The notes under the pieces are model-generated. The model ran no database searches. It was not told the DNA's origin and saw only the letters and a list, made by a program, of their open reading frames with translations. Position numbers and translations under genes: made by a program. A stretch of DNA of 64,000 nucleotides from Buxus sempervirens (lineage: Eukaryota; Streptophyta; Magnoliopsida; Buxales; Buxaceae): positions 14,198,001 through 14,262,000 of the forward strand of contig OX387193.1 in NCBI GenBank assembly GCA_947561395.2. The letters are read 5' to 3'. Shown here in pieces: positions 32,207-43,284 of the stretch (position 1 is its first letter; each line of letters opens with the position of its first letter).

Positions 32207-34050
32207 ATGGACAAGTCTTCCACTGCCCCTCCTTTCTTTGATGGCAGTAATTGTGCCTATTAGAAGGTTCGTATGAGAGCTTATCTAAAAGCTATTGATG
32301 AGAAGGTATGGGGATGTATAGAAAGAGTTTGGACACCTCCCACTGTCACTATCAATGACGTTATTACACCAAAGGATTCATAACAGTGGACCAAAGAAGA
32401 GTTGACTGAAGCAAATTTTAATAGCAAGGGTGTCAATGCTATTTTTCGTGCTATATCTGCTAATGAGTTTAATACGGTGTCCATGTGTCAATCTAGCAAA
32501 GAAATTTGGGATATCCTAGAAACCACTCATGACGGAACTATCATTGTGAAGAATTCCAAATTACAGATGTTGATAACTAGGTTTGAAGAACTCAAGATGC
32601 AAGAAGATGAGTCTTTTGATGAGTTCTATGCCAAATTGAGTGACATTGTCAACTCAAGCTTCAACCTAGGTGAGAGAATTCCTCCAAATAGAGTGGTTAG
32701 GAAAATTTTGAGATCCTTACTTGAGAGGTTTAGACCTAAGGTAACAGCCATAGAGGAGAGCAAAGACATTGACAATATTAGGATTGAAGACCTAATAGGA
32801 TCAATTTAGACCTACGAGCTCACCTTACCTCAAACTAAAAGAGCAAATTTATTGCTCTTAGAGTCATGAAAGGAAAGACTTTTAATGAATCTGATGATGA
32901 GGAGATTGCCCAATTTGTTATGAGTTTTAGAAAAAATTTTAAAATTAGCAAAAAAAAAGGGCAATGATTGGTCTAAGGAGACTTCTAGTAAGGATAGGAA
33001 ATTTAGGAAAGAAGGTAGGGACACAAAAGACACCCTTGAAAACAAAACTCAGCAGGTAAAGTACCATGGTTGCCAAGGGTTTGGCCACATAAGAGCTGAA
33101 TGTCCTACCTATAAGAAATTGAAAGGTAAGGGCAGTGGGAAAGCAATGAATGCTACTCTTTCTGATAGTGAGACTGAATATGAACATGAGAATGATTCCT
33201 CATCTGAAGAGGGTCAAAATTACATGGCTTTCACTTCTACTGTGGGAAGTGATGAGGGAAACAATCTTCAAGACTCAAAACAACTTGAGAATAATATTGG
33301 TTCTCAAAGTGAGTCTGAAGATGAGGAAAGCCTTGAAGAGGCTTATGAGAAGCTTTTTAATAAAAGCTTGAAAATAAAGAAATAAAACAAGGCCTTTCTT
33401 AAAAAGCTCAATGAAGTAGAACTTGTAAAGGACGAACTTCAAGTTAAATTGGATGAGTCTACTTCTTATGTGGGTGAGTTGAAGTTGAAAATTGAAACCA
33501 TTGAGTCTGAAAACAAGTGACTAAAATCTGAATTAGAGAAGTCCAAATCTCAGTCGCAAAACTTCTTTTCTGGTTCTCAAAAGCTTGATCTTATGCTTGG
33601 TACGAGTCAAACAGTGGCTAATAAAAGAGGTTTAGGATTTCAGGATATTCCTTCCTCCTCAAAGACTCCTTTTTCTTCTTCTAAAGGCAAGAAGAAATAT
33701 GGTGTGTCAAAGGGAAAGACCAAAAAGGCAAAAAGACCTACCCAACAGCTCAAAAGGTCTCAATCTAAGGCATCTTTTTCTAGGGAAACTCAATTTCAGA
33801 AATTCATTCCTACTTGTCACCACTATGGCGTTTTAGGTCACATAAGACCTAATTGCTAGAGATTAGGAGAAAATCTTAGTCAATCTTGGTATTCTCCTCC
33901 TAGACAATTCAATGTGGATTTGTCTAATCAAGTCAAGGTCTTAGCTCAACAAACTAGGCTTCTTTTTGATCAACTAGTTTCCTTGACCAAGAAATCCTCT
34001 TCTACTCGACAAGTTTGGGTGAAGAAGAGTGATTTGACTCCTCTTCCTTG
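32207..34050 (+). pseudogene. Sirevirus-type gag, broken
   Basis: ATG at 32207 (MDKSSTAPPFFDGSN) opens a copia gag (UBN2-type). TAG stands where W is expected in NCAYWKVRM and another stop follows near 32382. The conserved body is 32402-32806, then a frame change and HGCQGFGHIRAEC, a CCHC knuckle whose first Cys is Tyr. There follow an acidic stretch, a coiled coil (about 33390-33540, with stops) and a second knuckle CHHYGVLGHIRPNC with its second Cys changed to Tyr. It ends near VWVKKSD. Gag with two knuckles and a coiled coil is typical of the SIRE group. At least five lesions; not translatable. Confidence 0.82.
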
Positions 34051-34450
34051 GGTAGGATTTGGGATGCATGCATTAGCTTTGCTTCATGCTTATTTTATTT
34101 TTTGCATGCATGTTTTCTGTTTGCTTTTATTTTTCTGGTTTTTGATTTTTGTTTAGTTGTTTTTGGTTTGAACTTTTTCAGAAAAATACAAAAAGATTTT
34201 TTATTTTTATTTTTGGTGATTTGTGTTTTGAGCATGTTTTTTTGAAAACAATACATTTTTATATTGAGAGAACTAATTGCTTAAAAGGATTGTTTTACAA
34301 AACTAATTTCAATTATCTCATATAAATGCACAATAGGATGATTGATTTCTTAGTATGTATTTGCACCTCACACCCACACCCCAAATACAATTTGAGAATG
34401 CTTAATCATATATATATTTGTGAGTGTGTGGATAGGCAATTATGGGTTTG
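34051..34450 (+). other. Copia spacer after gag
   Basis: Where integrase and RT should start there is only T-rich sequence with ATGCATG repeats and no conserved motif. This is the main evidence that pol is absent rather than just mutated. Confidence 0.6.
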
Positions 34451-34458
34451 CTCATGTT

Positions 34459-35703
34459 TAGGGGTGGCAATCGGTCGAATACGGTATGGATCTACCATGA
34501 TCTGAATTCAAATCGAAAAAAATTTACCGATATCCAAATTTGATTCGATATCCGATGGATCTTTAATACCCAAATCCGAATTCGAAACTCAATGAATATC
34601 CGAAATTCGAATTCGATCCGATATTCAACCAATCTTAATCTTATCCCAATTCTTCCCATTCATGACATTGTTTTGTAACCAATTTGAGTAATCACCAAGC
34701 CTATACTCCTTGTAGCCCTTCTCGGACAAAGCCTGTCCAGCTCCTTTGTTCATCACGACTAACACGAATATCGTGAAAAAGAGAAGCCCTAGGATCAACA
34801 CGAACATCAGAAAGAGGTAGATCCAGAGGAGGAACGTAACTCTGCAACACGAACCTACCAACCCTAACAACGACACCACAAGCAAAAACACTCCGAGGGT
34901 TAAGAGAGGCAGTTGGACTGTTGGAGGAATCTCTGGCATTCGGAATTTCCATGTACATGGAACCACACGGATGCTATGATCATGGGAATCGAAGCGATCA
35001 GAGTTAGGGCATTTAAGACCCCGATCACATTGTTACTCACGTGAAACATCGCATCGGAGACTTTGCTTGAAAGGAGCCAAAGATCTGGTTATGGCCGATG
35101 TGACGATCCCGGATCTTCGTCTCTGTGAAGGTGAAAGGGACGAAGAAGAGAGAGAGAGGTTATGGAGAGAGTATGTTTGATGGTGGCTTTTCGGCAGTGG
35201 CGAAGACGTCTCTTAGAGCCGCTTGAAGAAGAGAGAACGAGAGAGAAACGTCTCGTAGAGGAAGAACGAGAACCTAAAACGGAGGCAACGAGGGTGGTGA
35301 TATGTCTCACCGTGGCATTCGTACTTTGCAGTCAACCAATGAAGAAACCTCCAAATTTCGAAAAGTCGGCAGAGAAGAGGAGAGAGTTAGGGCAAAATAG
35401 CAAATTGTTTTTTGATTAGGAACTTAGGGTTAGGGCAAATTGGTTTTTGGTTTTAGCTTATGGTTAAACCATGGTTTAAGTAGTGATGGTTTAATTTCTG
35501 GTCTGGGCTAAGTTTATCTATACTATTAAATATGTTTTCGATTCGGATTTTTTTCGGATCGGATACATGTATATTTGAATTTGAATCTGAAATTCGAGAT
35601 TAGTATCCGAACCACAGATCTAAATCCTATATCCGAATTCGGCAATTTCGGATCGGATTCGGGTCGGATTCAGATATATATATCTGACCCATTGCCAGCC
35701 CTA
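34459..35703. mobile_element. Non-autonomous hAT element carrying a gene fragment
   Basis: Terminal inverted repeats TAGGGGTGGCAAT (34459) and, on the other strand, TAGGGCTGGCAAT (12 of 13 match) are flanked by a perfect 8-bp duplication CTCATGTT (34451-34458 and 35704-35711). Both are diagnostic of hAT transposons. Subterminal regions are rich in ATCCGAAT/TCGGATCGGAT motifs. No transposase is present; the centre holds a minus-strand tetraspanin fragment. Confidence 0.93.
34625..35049 (-). pseudogene. Captured tetraspanin gene fragment inside the hAT element
   Basis: From ATG at 35049 the minus strand reads MFHVSNNVIGVLNALTLIAS, a plant tetraspanin N-terminus with the first membrane span, up to NSECQRFLQ. 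One frame change near 34925 leads to LTLGVFLLVVSLLGLVGSCC and a span ending FTIFVLVVMNKGAG. KGYKEYRLGDYSNWLQ then starts the large loop of plant tetraspanins, and a TGA ends the frame. About half of the usual ~270-residue protein is present; the Cys-rich large loop and last span are missing. There is no intron, and upstream sequence to about 35200 looks like the gene's 5' UTR. A transduplicated fragment, not a functional gene. Confidence 0.85.
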
Positions 35704-35711
35704 CTCATGTT

Positions 35712-37261
35712 AACCTTGAGTTAAATTGACCTTATGCTAGTGACTTGGACTAAAAACCCCAAAAGTGCAGAAGAAAAGGGAATTGCCAAAAAGTGCAAAA
35801 GAAAAGAATAATATATATAAAAAAAGGAGGCAATAAAGATCCCTTCCATACTTAATTGCATATCATTACTAAAAAAGGAAGGTGAACACAACTTAAGGGG
35901 GAGCAAAAGTCCACAAATATTGCAAAATTTGTGGTCCTAGTGTCTAGTAGTGGGGTTTGACTTTTAACTTGTAGGAAGATTTGAGTATAACTTATGGTTT
36001 CATGTAAAAACCAAATCCTCCTCAACAAGTTCCAATTTAAGCAAACTTAATTGTGTTTGGTTTTGCACTTGCATGCAAGCACACTTGGTGATTTAATTGC
36101 ATTAGTGTGTAGTTACTTGGGATTATTAGTTTTAGTTTTCTTAAAACTTAAATTTTGGGTGAAAAGTTCTCAAAAATATGAAAAGTTTGAGTTTTTATGA
36201 AATTGTGTTTGTGGCATGTTTCATCATGTTTTTACATGTGTTTGAGTTGGTAATTTTGATGTCTAGGTTGAATCTAGAATTTTTTTTTTTTTTATTTCTG
36301 CAAAATTGGCCTTGGGGCCAATTCTAGGCCAGTTCAAGGCTTGAGCCTGAGTGTGTTCTATTTTTCTTGGTTAAGCCTCACTAATGTTAGGCTCGAGCAT
36401 GGGTACTTTAGTATACCTAAACCCTGGTTCTTGCATTTTGTTTTGAGCTCAGGCCAGTGCCGAGCCCAAGGCACGCTCTAGCATGGACGTAAGCACAAAG
36501 TCTCTTGCAAAAAAGTTTTTTTTAAGCTCATGTCATTCTTGAGCCTGAGGTGCTCTCGAGCGTGAGCTCATGAAAAGTCTCGTGCCAGACTTAAAACCCT
36601 TCATTCTCTTCACACTTCAAAACTCTATTTCTTGTTCGTGAGAACTGGTGTGTGCCAAGGGGACTTTGTGCCTTTCTACAAAATCAAAAGCTTTGCATAC
36701 TTGATTTCGAGGTATGTAGTTGGATTATTCTTAAGTTTCTTAGGATTTTGTTAGGAATCATCTAGGGTTTCGTTTCTTAAGGTTTTCATTGTATTTTCGT
36801 GATTAATCCATGAGTTGTTAGAAAGATTGATTTTTGTTGGATTATATCACTCTCATTAAGTTTGAATATGCCTCCGTTTGCGATTTAAAGTGTTTTTGCA
36901 AAGATTTTTTCAGATATGTGTAGATTTCAGAAAAGCACCAAAATCTGGGCCGTTTTTGTGCCTTTACACTAGAGTTGTGCCAGACCCAGGCTTGAGCGTG
37001 AAGAGCAAATTTTATGCAGAAAATTTTTTTTATTGATTTATTTTTGGGGATTGGTTTCTATGGTTTCTTCTTAGATTCTAGGCTAGTTTAGAGATCCTTT
37101 TAGGCTAGTTTAAGTTGAGTGAATTCATGATTCAATTTAGTTTATGTTGAATGCAAATTTTAATTGAATAATGTCTACATTGTTTCTATTTTCATCTCTC
37201 TATTTTTTCTTGTGTCTTGTTTCCATCCATTAACTTCTCTTGGTTATTCTCTCACTTTAGA
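35712..37261 (+). other. Copia spacer with LTR-like motifs before the extra ORF
   Basis: No gene is seen. It contains a GGGGGAG motif (about 35897) and, at about 36300-37000, many variants of AGGCTTGAGCNTGA and GCTCGAGC. These also occur in the LTR (31367-31450 and 48260-48540); ACCCAGGCTTGAGC is shared exactly. It ends in a pyrimidine-rich CTCACTTTAG before the extra ORF, a possible splice acceptor. Confidence 0.5.
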
Positions 37262-38218
37262 CGGGCAAAAAGAAGAGCCTAGGTTCAAGTCCCAATAAAA
37301 GCCCTAGGATATATGATCCTCATTTTATTTCTGGTAAAGCTTTATACAAAGTACTTCCATAATAGAAACATCTTACTTGAAAGGGAAGTTACTTTGACTG
37401 ACTTTGAAAAGGATTTTAGATCTATCTTCACAGAAAGAGATTGGGAACCAGGTCTTTGTGATCTGAAAGCTCCATGTGCTTCTCTAGTGAAAGAATTCTA
37501 CAACAACATTCATGATCCAGCTTCAGATGGTCCCTCTTTTTGTTCTTCTTTAAAGGGTTAGTCTTTTCCTGTTTCTATAGATCTCTTATCATCTCATTTG
37601 TATATTCCTAGGGTAAGAGATCCTGTTTATCCATACTCCACCTGTCCTCCTCCTTCTGAGGTTGCTTCTTTTCTATTTGAGTAGCCTTGGACCTATGATG
37701 GAAGGTCTTTACAGACCTCCAAACTACCTCTTGAGACACATGTACTTCAAACAATCATGTGTACCAATCTTTGGCCTGTTTCTCACTTCTCTTCTTTACC
37801 CTTGTCCTAAGGTAAAGTTTCTTTATACCCCTAAGAAGGGATACTCCATTGACTTGCCATCTCACATAGTTTCTACTATTCTTTAGGTTCATCAAAATCG
37901 TACAAAATCTCATAGTCTAGTTTTTGGATGTCTCATTCTTAGGTATTTTGAGAGTTTACATTTTTCATATGGTCCTTTTACTCCCTTGCCACAAGGTCAA
38001 CCCATTTGTTCTATCACTCTTAATCATAGTAGGGCACACCTAGGTCTTACTCCCCCTATTTCTTGTCCGTCAACTTAGCCAAAGTCTTCTTTTGCCCCTT
38101 TTTCTTCTTCTTCTTCTTCTTCTTCTTCTTCTTCTTCTTCTTCTGCTTTTACAGATGACATGGAATTCATGAGGGAGTAGTTGTCTTAGATTGCTCTTAC
38201 GCAGGAGCGGATGGAGCG
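37262..38218 (+). pseudogene. Extra ORF of the copia element (plant transposon protein domain), N-terminal part
   Basis: Starts GKKKSLGSSPNKSPR (its first codon ACG where ATG is likely). After a frame change comes LLEREVTLTDFEKDF and LVKEFYNNIHDP, resembling the putative plant transposon protein domain (Pfam PF20167 type) often found in plant retroelement ORFs. Later frames contain IDLPSHIVSTIL and SLVFGCLILRYFESLHFSYG, then a Ser run encoded by CTT repeats. Several stops and frameshifts. Interrupted at GAGCG by solo LTR C'; the C-terminus is at 45057-45171. Function unknown; domain call from recalled pattern. Confidence 0.55.
38104..38143 (+). repeat. (CTT)n microsatellite encoding poly-Ser
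   Basis: About 13 CTT/TTC units within the extra ORF, in frame as a serine run. Confidence 0.95.
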
Positions 38219-39530
38219 TGTAAAACCCTAGATTTTTCTATAAATAAAGTAAATTAAATAAGCCTAAATATTGAGAAGTTAAGATTTAATTTAAGTATTG
38301 GAGGAATATCATTATGATCCAAAGAGATATTAGTAACTAAATAAATAAACAATAATTTTGAGTAATTAGGAATTTAAATAGTGGCTTCATTTAAATAGGA
38401 AAGAGAAGGGTTGATTTAGATAAATTGGGAGAGTAAATTAAATATAAAGGATTGGAGAAAATAGGTATTAATCCAAATGCATTGTATTGTTAAGATTGAT
38501 GTGAGGAATAAAGAGGAGAATTTTTTGGAAAAGATCCAAAGGTTAAATATGGAATTTCAAGGAAAGGGTATTTTAGTCATTTTCCAATTAGCCAAATTAC
38601 TATATTGAGTAAGTAAATAATTGTTAAACTTGAAATATTTAACTAGACTTAATTTGGGTTAGGTTTGAATTTAAATAGCAAATTATGGCTTAAAAGTAGG
38701 AAAAATGGTATATTGGTGATTATGGTTGATAAGGAGCCTTAAATTTGAGGATAAGAGGAGCTTTGGGGTGTTTTAGTAATATTTTAAAATAAGAAATTAA
38801 ATTAGCACGAAAATAAATTAAAATAAATCCTTCTTTTACATGAGATTCTTTAAAAAGGAATTAGAATGAGGGGTAGGATAGAAAGCTTTCCAATTAAGAG
38901 TGGGAATCCTATTTAGAAGGACTCGTAAACCTATTGGGACTTCTAATTAAGAGAGCTTATAAAAGGGAAGGCCTAGGGAAAGTTTAGGGTTTGGAAAGTA
39001 AGCCAAAATAAGAGGGAAAAGAGAAGAAATTCGTGCTTGGGCTTGGAAAGAAATAAGGGGAAGAAGAGAATGAGAGTGAAGAAAAGAAAAGGGAGGTGCT
39101 GTAGAGGTCTGACCAGCCAACTTTGAACAACGATCCACGGAGAACCAACTGTTGGAATGAGTTGAAATTTGGAGGTTATGATCTATACATGAGATACTTT
39201 AATCTAAACAGTGGAGATCGGATTTGGAGGAGTCTAAGGTGGTGCGAACTAACCCAGAAGTTGGTGGAAAATAAGATTTAGAAAGAAAAAGAGTTGCAGA
39301 GATGGCCGACTAACCAACTTCGAATGACGAGATAGGAAGATCCAACCGTTGGAATGAGCTGAAATTTTAGGGGTTTGATCTACTCATGGAGGACTTCAAA
39401 CTGAATGGTGGCGATTTGAATTGAATAAGTTTATAGGGGTAATATCGAGATCATAAAATGGGCACAGAAGGAGTTTTCAACAAATCTGGGTTCATAAAAA
39501 AGGAAGTAGCAAACCCTTGAAACTGGAGGA

Positions 39531-42500
39531 TGTAAAATCCCTAATTTTTAATGGAATTAAAAATTTATTATTTAAGTAATTAAGTTAATGTTAATTAGTA
39601 ATTTTCAAAGAAAAGAGGCCAAGAAGTTAACCCCGGGACTTTTGGTCGAACCGAATGGGATAATTTCATTTAGATAGGTAAGGGCATTACTAGAATTTTA
39701 TTTACTGGGTCATGAAGGTTCAGTGGTGAGACAAGCTGGAATCAAACAGAAATAGATGGCGTATGTGCAGGAAGCTAGTGGAGGGTCGAAGCGTAGGATC
39801 ATGAAGTAAGTGGTTCCTGGCGGCAGCTATATAAGTAGGTTGTTTATTCGTTTCTTGAGTTGGAGCATTTGAGAGAGTGAGCCAGAGATCAGAGAGTTCC
39901 GTCAGAGATGGGAGGAGCTAGGATTTAGAAGAGTTGATATGGAGTTGCTGTGGTGATCCAAAAGAGATAGTGATCGGGTCATTACTTTTGTTTGAAGTGG
40001 AGCTGGAATTCCTGCGGCAGCAACTTAAAGTTGGCAAGGATAGCTAAATTCTACAAATCCATATCTGGTGGAGTGACTTACCAATGATCCTAAGGTTTTC
40101 TTTAGGATTCTATTGATAATTCAGATCAAATCTCAGATCTGAAAAATTCTGAGCATCTTGATGAAAAATTTCAGAGGAGGAATGATCGTGAGTGGGAGTT
40201 TTGCTACAAAATTATGATTTGTAGAATTGGAGTCTTCAATCACTCGAAAACAGCACCTAAAAGGTAAGTAGCAACAATCAAATTTCGGTTTAGCTGTTTT
40301 AATCGAGAAATTGATTTGGTCTTAAAACCTGAGAACGACTGAGTTCTATGTATACTGATTTGGGCGTTTCAGATCTGGTTAGTAGTTAGTTTTTGTTTAC
40401 ATTCAAGTCTACAGCATGAAATTGCTAAATGAATTGAACCTGGAATTTCTGTTTGGTAGTGGCATGGACGTCAACTTGTAAGTAGCATAAATTGTTGTTG
40501 TTTAGATGTTTTAAATTGAAATGTGGTACTGAATTAGAATAAGTAATTAGTCTTCCCTGTTTTTGGTTAGTCATGGATGTCTGGCATGAACAGTTTTCTG
40601 AATTTGGTTCAAACAAGAATTAAAGGTAAGGTTGCTGATTTATTAAGTGAATTGAATTGTATTTGGAATGTAGGACAGGGGAATGAATGGATTAGATCCA
40701 TTGGGGATTAGGTTCTTATTGATATGGCAGAATTTTTAAATGAATGGCTATGATGGGCTCCTGTTTGTGTTATGGTCTGAATGACTTAATTTAACCCAAA
40801 GTGGGTTAAACACAAGAAGTGAAGACTTAGGAAAATTCTGGAAGTAGTTGTGAGTGAAGCCTTAGATCAGTTTTAAAAGAACTTTTGATTGTTGCATTGA
40901 ATAGTATTGAAATAAGTTGCTGGTGCCCACGTCTGTTGAGCATGGCCGAGTGGTGCTCAGTCCCTTTCCAATACTTTAGGTGCCGTTATTCAGCCTATGT
41001 TCAGCTCTTATATATTTTTTAAATGTTACTTTGGGAATTTTCTTAGGAATCTTAATAAATAGTTATTGCTGGACTTGTAATGGAAGGAGATACTCTAGGA
41101 TTCCCAGGTCTTCTGAGCATGGCTGAGTGGTGCTCTTATATATTTGTTAAATGTTACTTTGGGAATTTTCTTAGGAATCTTAATAAATAGTTATTGCTGG
41201 ACTTGTAATGGAAGGAGATACTCTAGCATGCCCAGGTCTACTGAGCATGGCCGAGTGGTGCTCTTATATATTTGTTAAATGTTACTTTGGGAATTTTCTT
41301 AGAAATCTTATTAAATAGTTATTGTTGGACTTGTAATGGAAGGAGATACTCTAGCATTGGGGATTAGATTTGGAGTTTAGTTAATCAAGAAAAAAAAATC
41401 AGAAGTTGGCGCTTAACTCCATTTCAGTTTTATCATTGTTTAAAACCAAATCGGAGTTGATAATACTCACCATTACTAGCGGCTGTTGAGTAAACCAACA
41501 TCAAAGGTTCAGCTCTCTTTTGGCTCTCTTTTAGTTCTCTTTCAGCACCCTTTTAGCTCTTTTAAAATAGAATTGGTAGTAACTATATTAAAGGGGAATT
41601 AGGAAAGTATGTTAGGAGCTCAAGTAGGTATAAATTAGGTAATTAAGGTTAATGTTATGTGCTAGAGCTGATTATATTATGGTGTGAAAAATCAGCAAAA
41701 CAGTTTAGTGGAAGTTTTGAGTAAATTTTTTGGTGCTGAATACTTCTCCAACTCATGCATCTTGTGCATGGCTCACAAAATTTGAGAGAGTAAGTAATGA
41801 GCTAGTTATAGATAAATAAATTGGTTTCGGATGAACCCTAGGATGCTAAAAAAAAAAAAATAAGTAAACAAGGAATTTAAACATAAATGGAAGGGTTAAA
41901 GATAGGCATTGAGAACTTGAGTAAAGAAAGTTGGTTGGAGTATAAAATACAAGCAAGAGCTGCTGTTTGGGCGTGTATCATATAATATCATGATTTAATT
42001 CAGTAGATGAAGTCAATGGGGTGTTTAGATGAAATAAGAAATACTAAGAAAGGCATTGAAGATTTTAGGCTAAATAAGAGTAGCATGAGTACAAGCTCGG
42101 CATGTAAATTTCTGTTGAGGTAAAAAGAAAATTAATAAAAGTTCTGATTTCAAGAGTGAAGTTAAATTCAGATTTAAACACTAAGTTTTGCCGGTTTAAC
42201 CGAGATTTGTCGGTTTTGAAAACTTTTGACTAAAAAGGTACTTTATGCAAGATTTCAGACAAAGGACTTTAAAACCATTTGGTTTGGGAATAAATTTGTT
42301 TATTGGAAATTCTCCATCTATTTGAAGGATAGTTTTATAGCTTCTAATGAGAAGATGTTACTTTACTTTCGTGTATCTCGGAATGAACTTGGAACCTCTC
42401 CATGTACCTTGGGGACAAGATTTGTTTACTCCATGTATCTTGGAGGGTGATGATGATTGATTGGCACTATTAAATTTGTTTGGTTATTTTGATTATTGGT

Positions 42501-43284
42501 TTTGAGTCTAGATGGCATAGCTCGGTGTGGATCCACATTTGTCAAGTTAAGAGCTAGGTAGTGGAATAGGTTGATCTTTGCTAGTTGTAATACCTTGTTC
42601 GCGCACGCATTTCAATCGTGTAGCTCGATTAGGCCTTCTCTGTATCTGGTTGGCTGCGGCTATGCTAGGATAGTACATGCCAACTCATTATTGTATCTGA
42701 ATGGGTTCTCCCGCAATAAGTCGATGACCGTGTAGCTCGGCTTCGCACATAAGCCGGGAGGTGACATAGTGAGCTTGGTTTTACACTAGTTAAAGGCGGT
42801 TTATTTCATGAGTCCACCGTGGATTTACTTCTAATGATTGCATGTTATGGATTTCTGTTATACAGTGTTTGTAATCTTTTCCTTTTATCAGTATATATGT
42901 TGGTTTCGGATTATTCGGTTTTCCCCGGTAAAGTGAGTTATCGTTATTGATGCATGTTTATGTTGGAAGCATGTTTTATAACTGTTATTAAATGTTTTAT
43001 GCAAGCATATGCTACTTGCTGGGATATTCGTATCTCATTACGTTTTGTTTTGTTTTGTTTTCTGTTTCTGGTAAGGACGGCACCAGCGGGTATATGCTTG
43101 GTTCATGTGAGTTAGCATTGGTTATGGTATTTTATTGTTGAGCTTGGGTTATAGTGCACTCTGATTATCCAGTTATTGATTTATTCATGTTTTCCTTCAC
43201 TTTGATATTGCTATCCTGGGTTATATATTAACCTTCGGAGATAAGTTACGGATTCTCTACGTAACTTGGATCCGGGGCGTTTCA
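39531..43284 (+). mobile_element. Solo LTR D inside C'
   Basis: Starts TGTAAAATCCCTAATTTTTA and ends GATCCGGGGCGTTTCA, flanked by GAGGA (39526-39530 and 43285-43289). It is 3754 bp. The terminal pattern TGTAA.CCC...GGGGCGTTNCA is shared with E and F. TATATAAG at 39828 and a 128-bp tandem repeat near the middle. No coding content. Confidence 0.9.
40925..41360 (+). repeat. 128-bp tandem repeat, about 3.4 copies
   Basis: TACTCTAG recurs at 41091, 41219 and 41347, exactly 128 bp apart. The units are nearly identical and include GAGCATGGCCGAGTGGTGCTC, a short inverted repeat, next to CTTATATA. Confidence 0.9.

Noticed and set aside
35162-35419. 85-codon Arg/Glu-rich ORF in the hAT element
   Set aside because: It lies in the probable 5' UTR/promoter side of the captured tetraspanin fragment, read on the opposite strand. 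No family is recognised.
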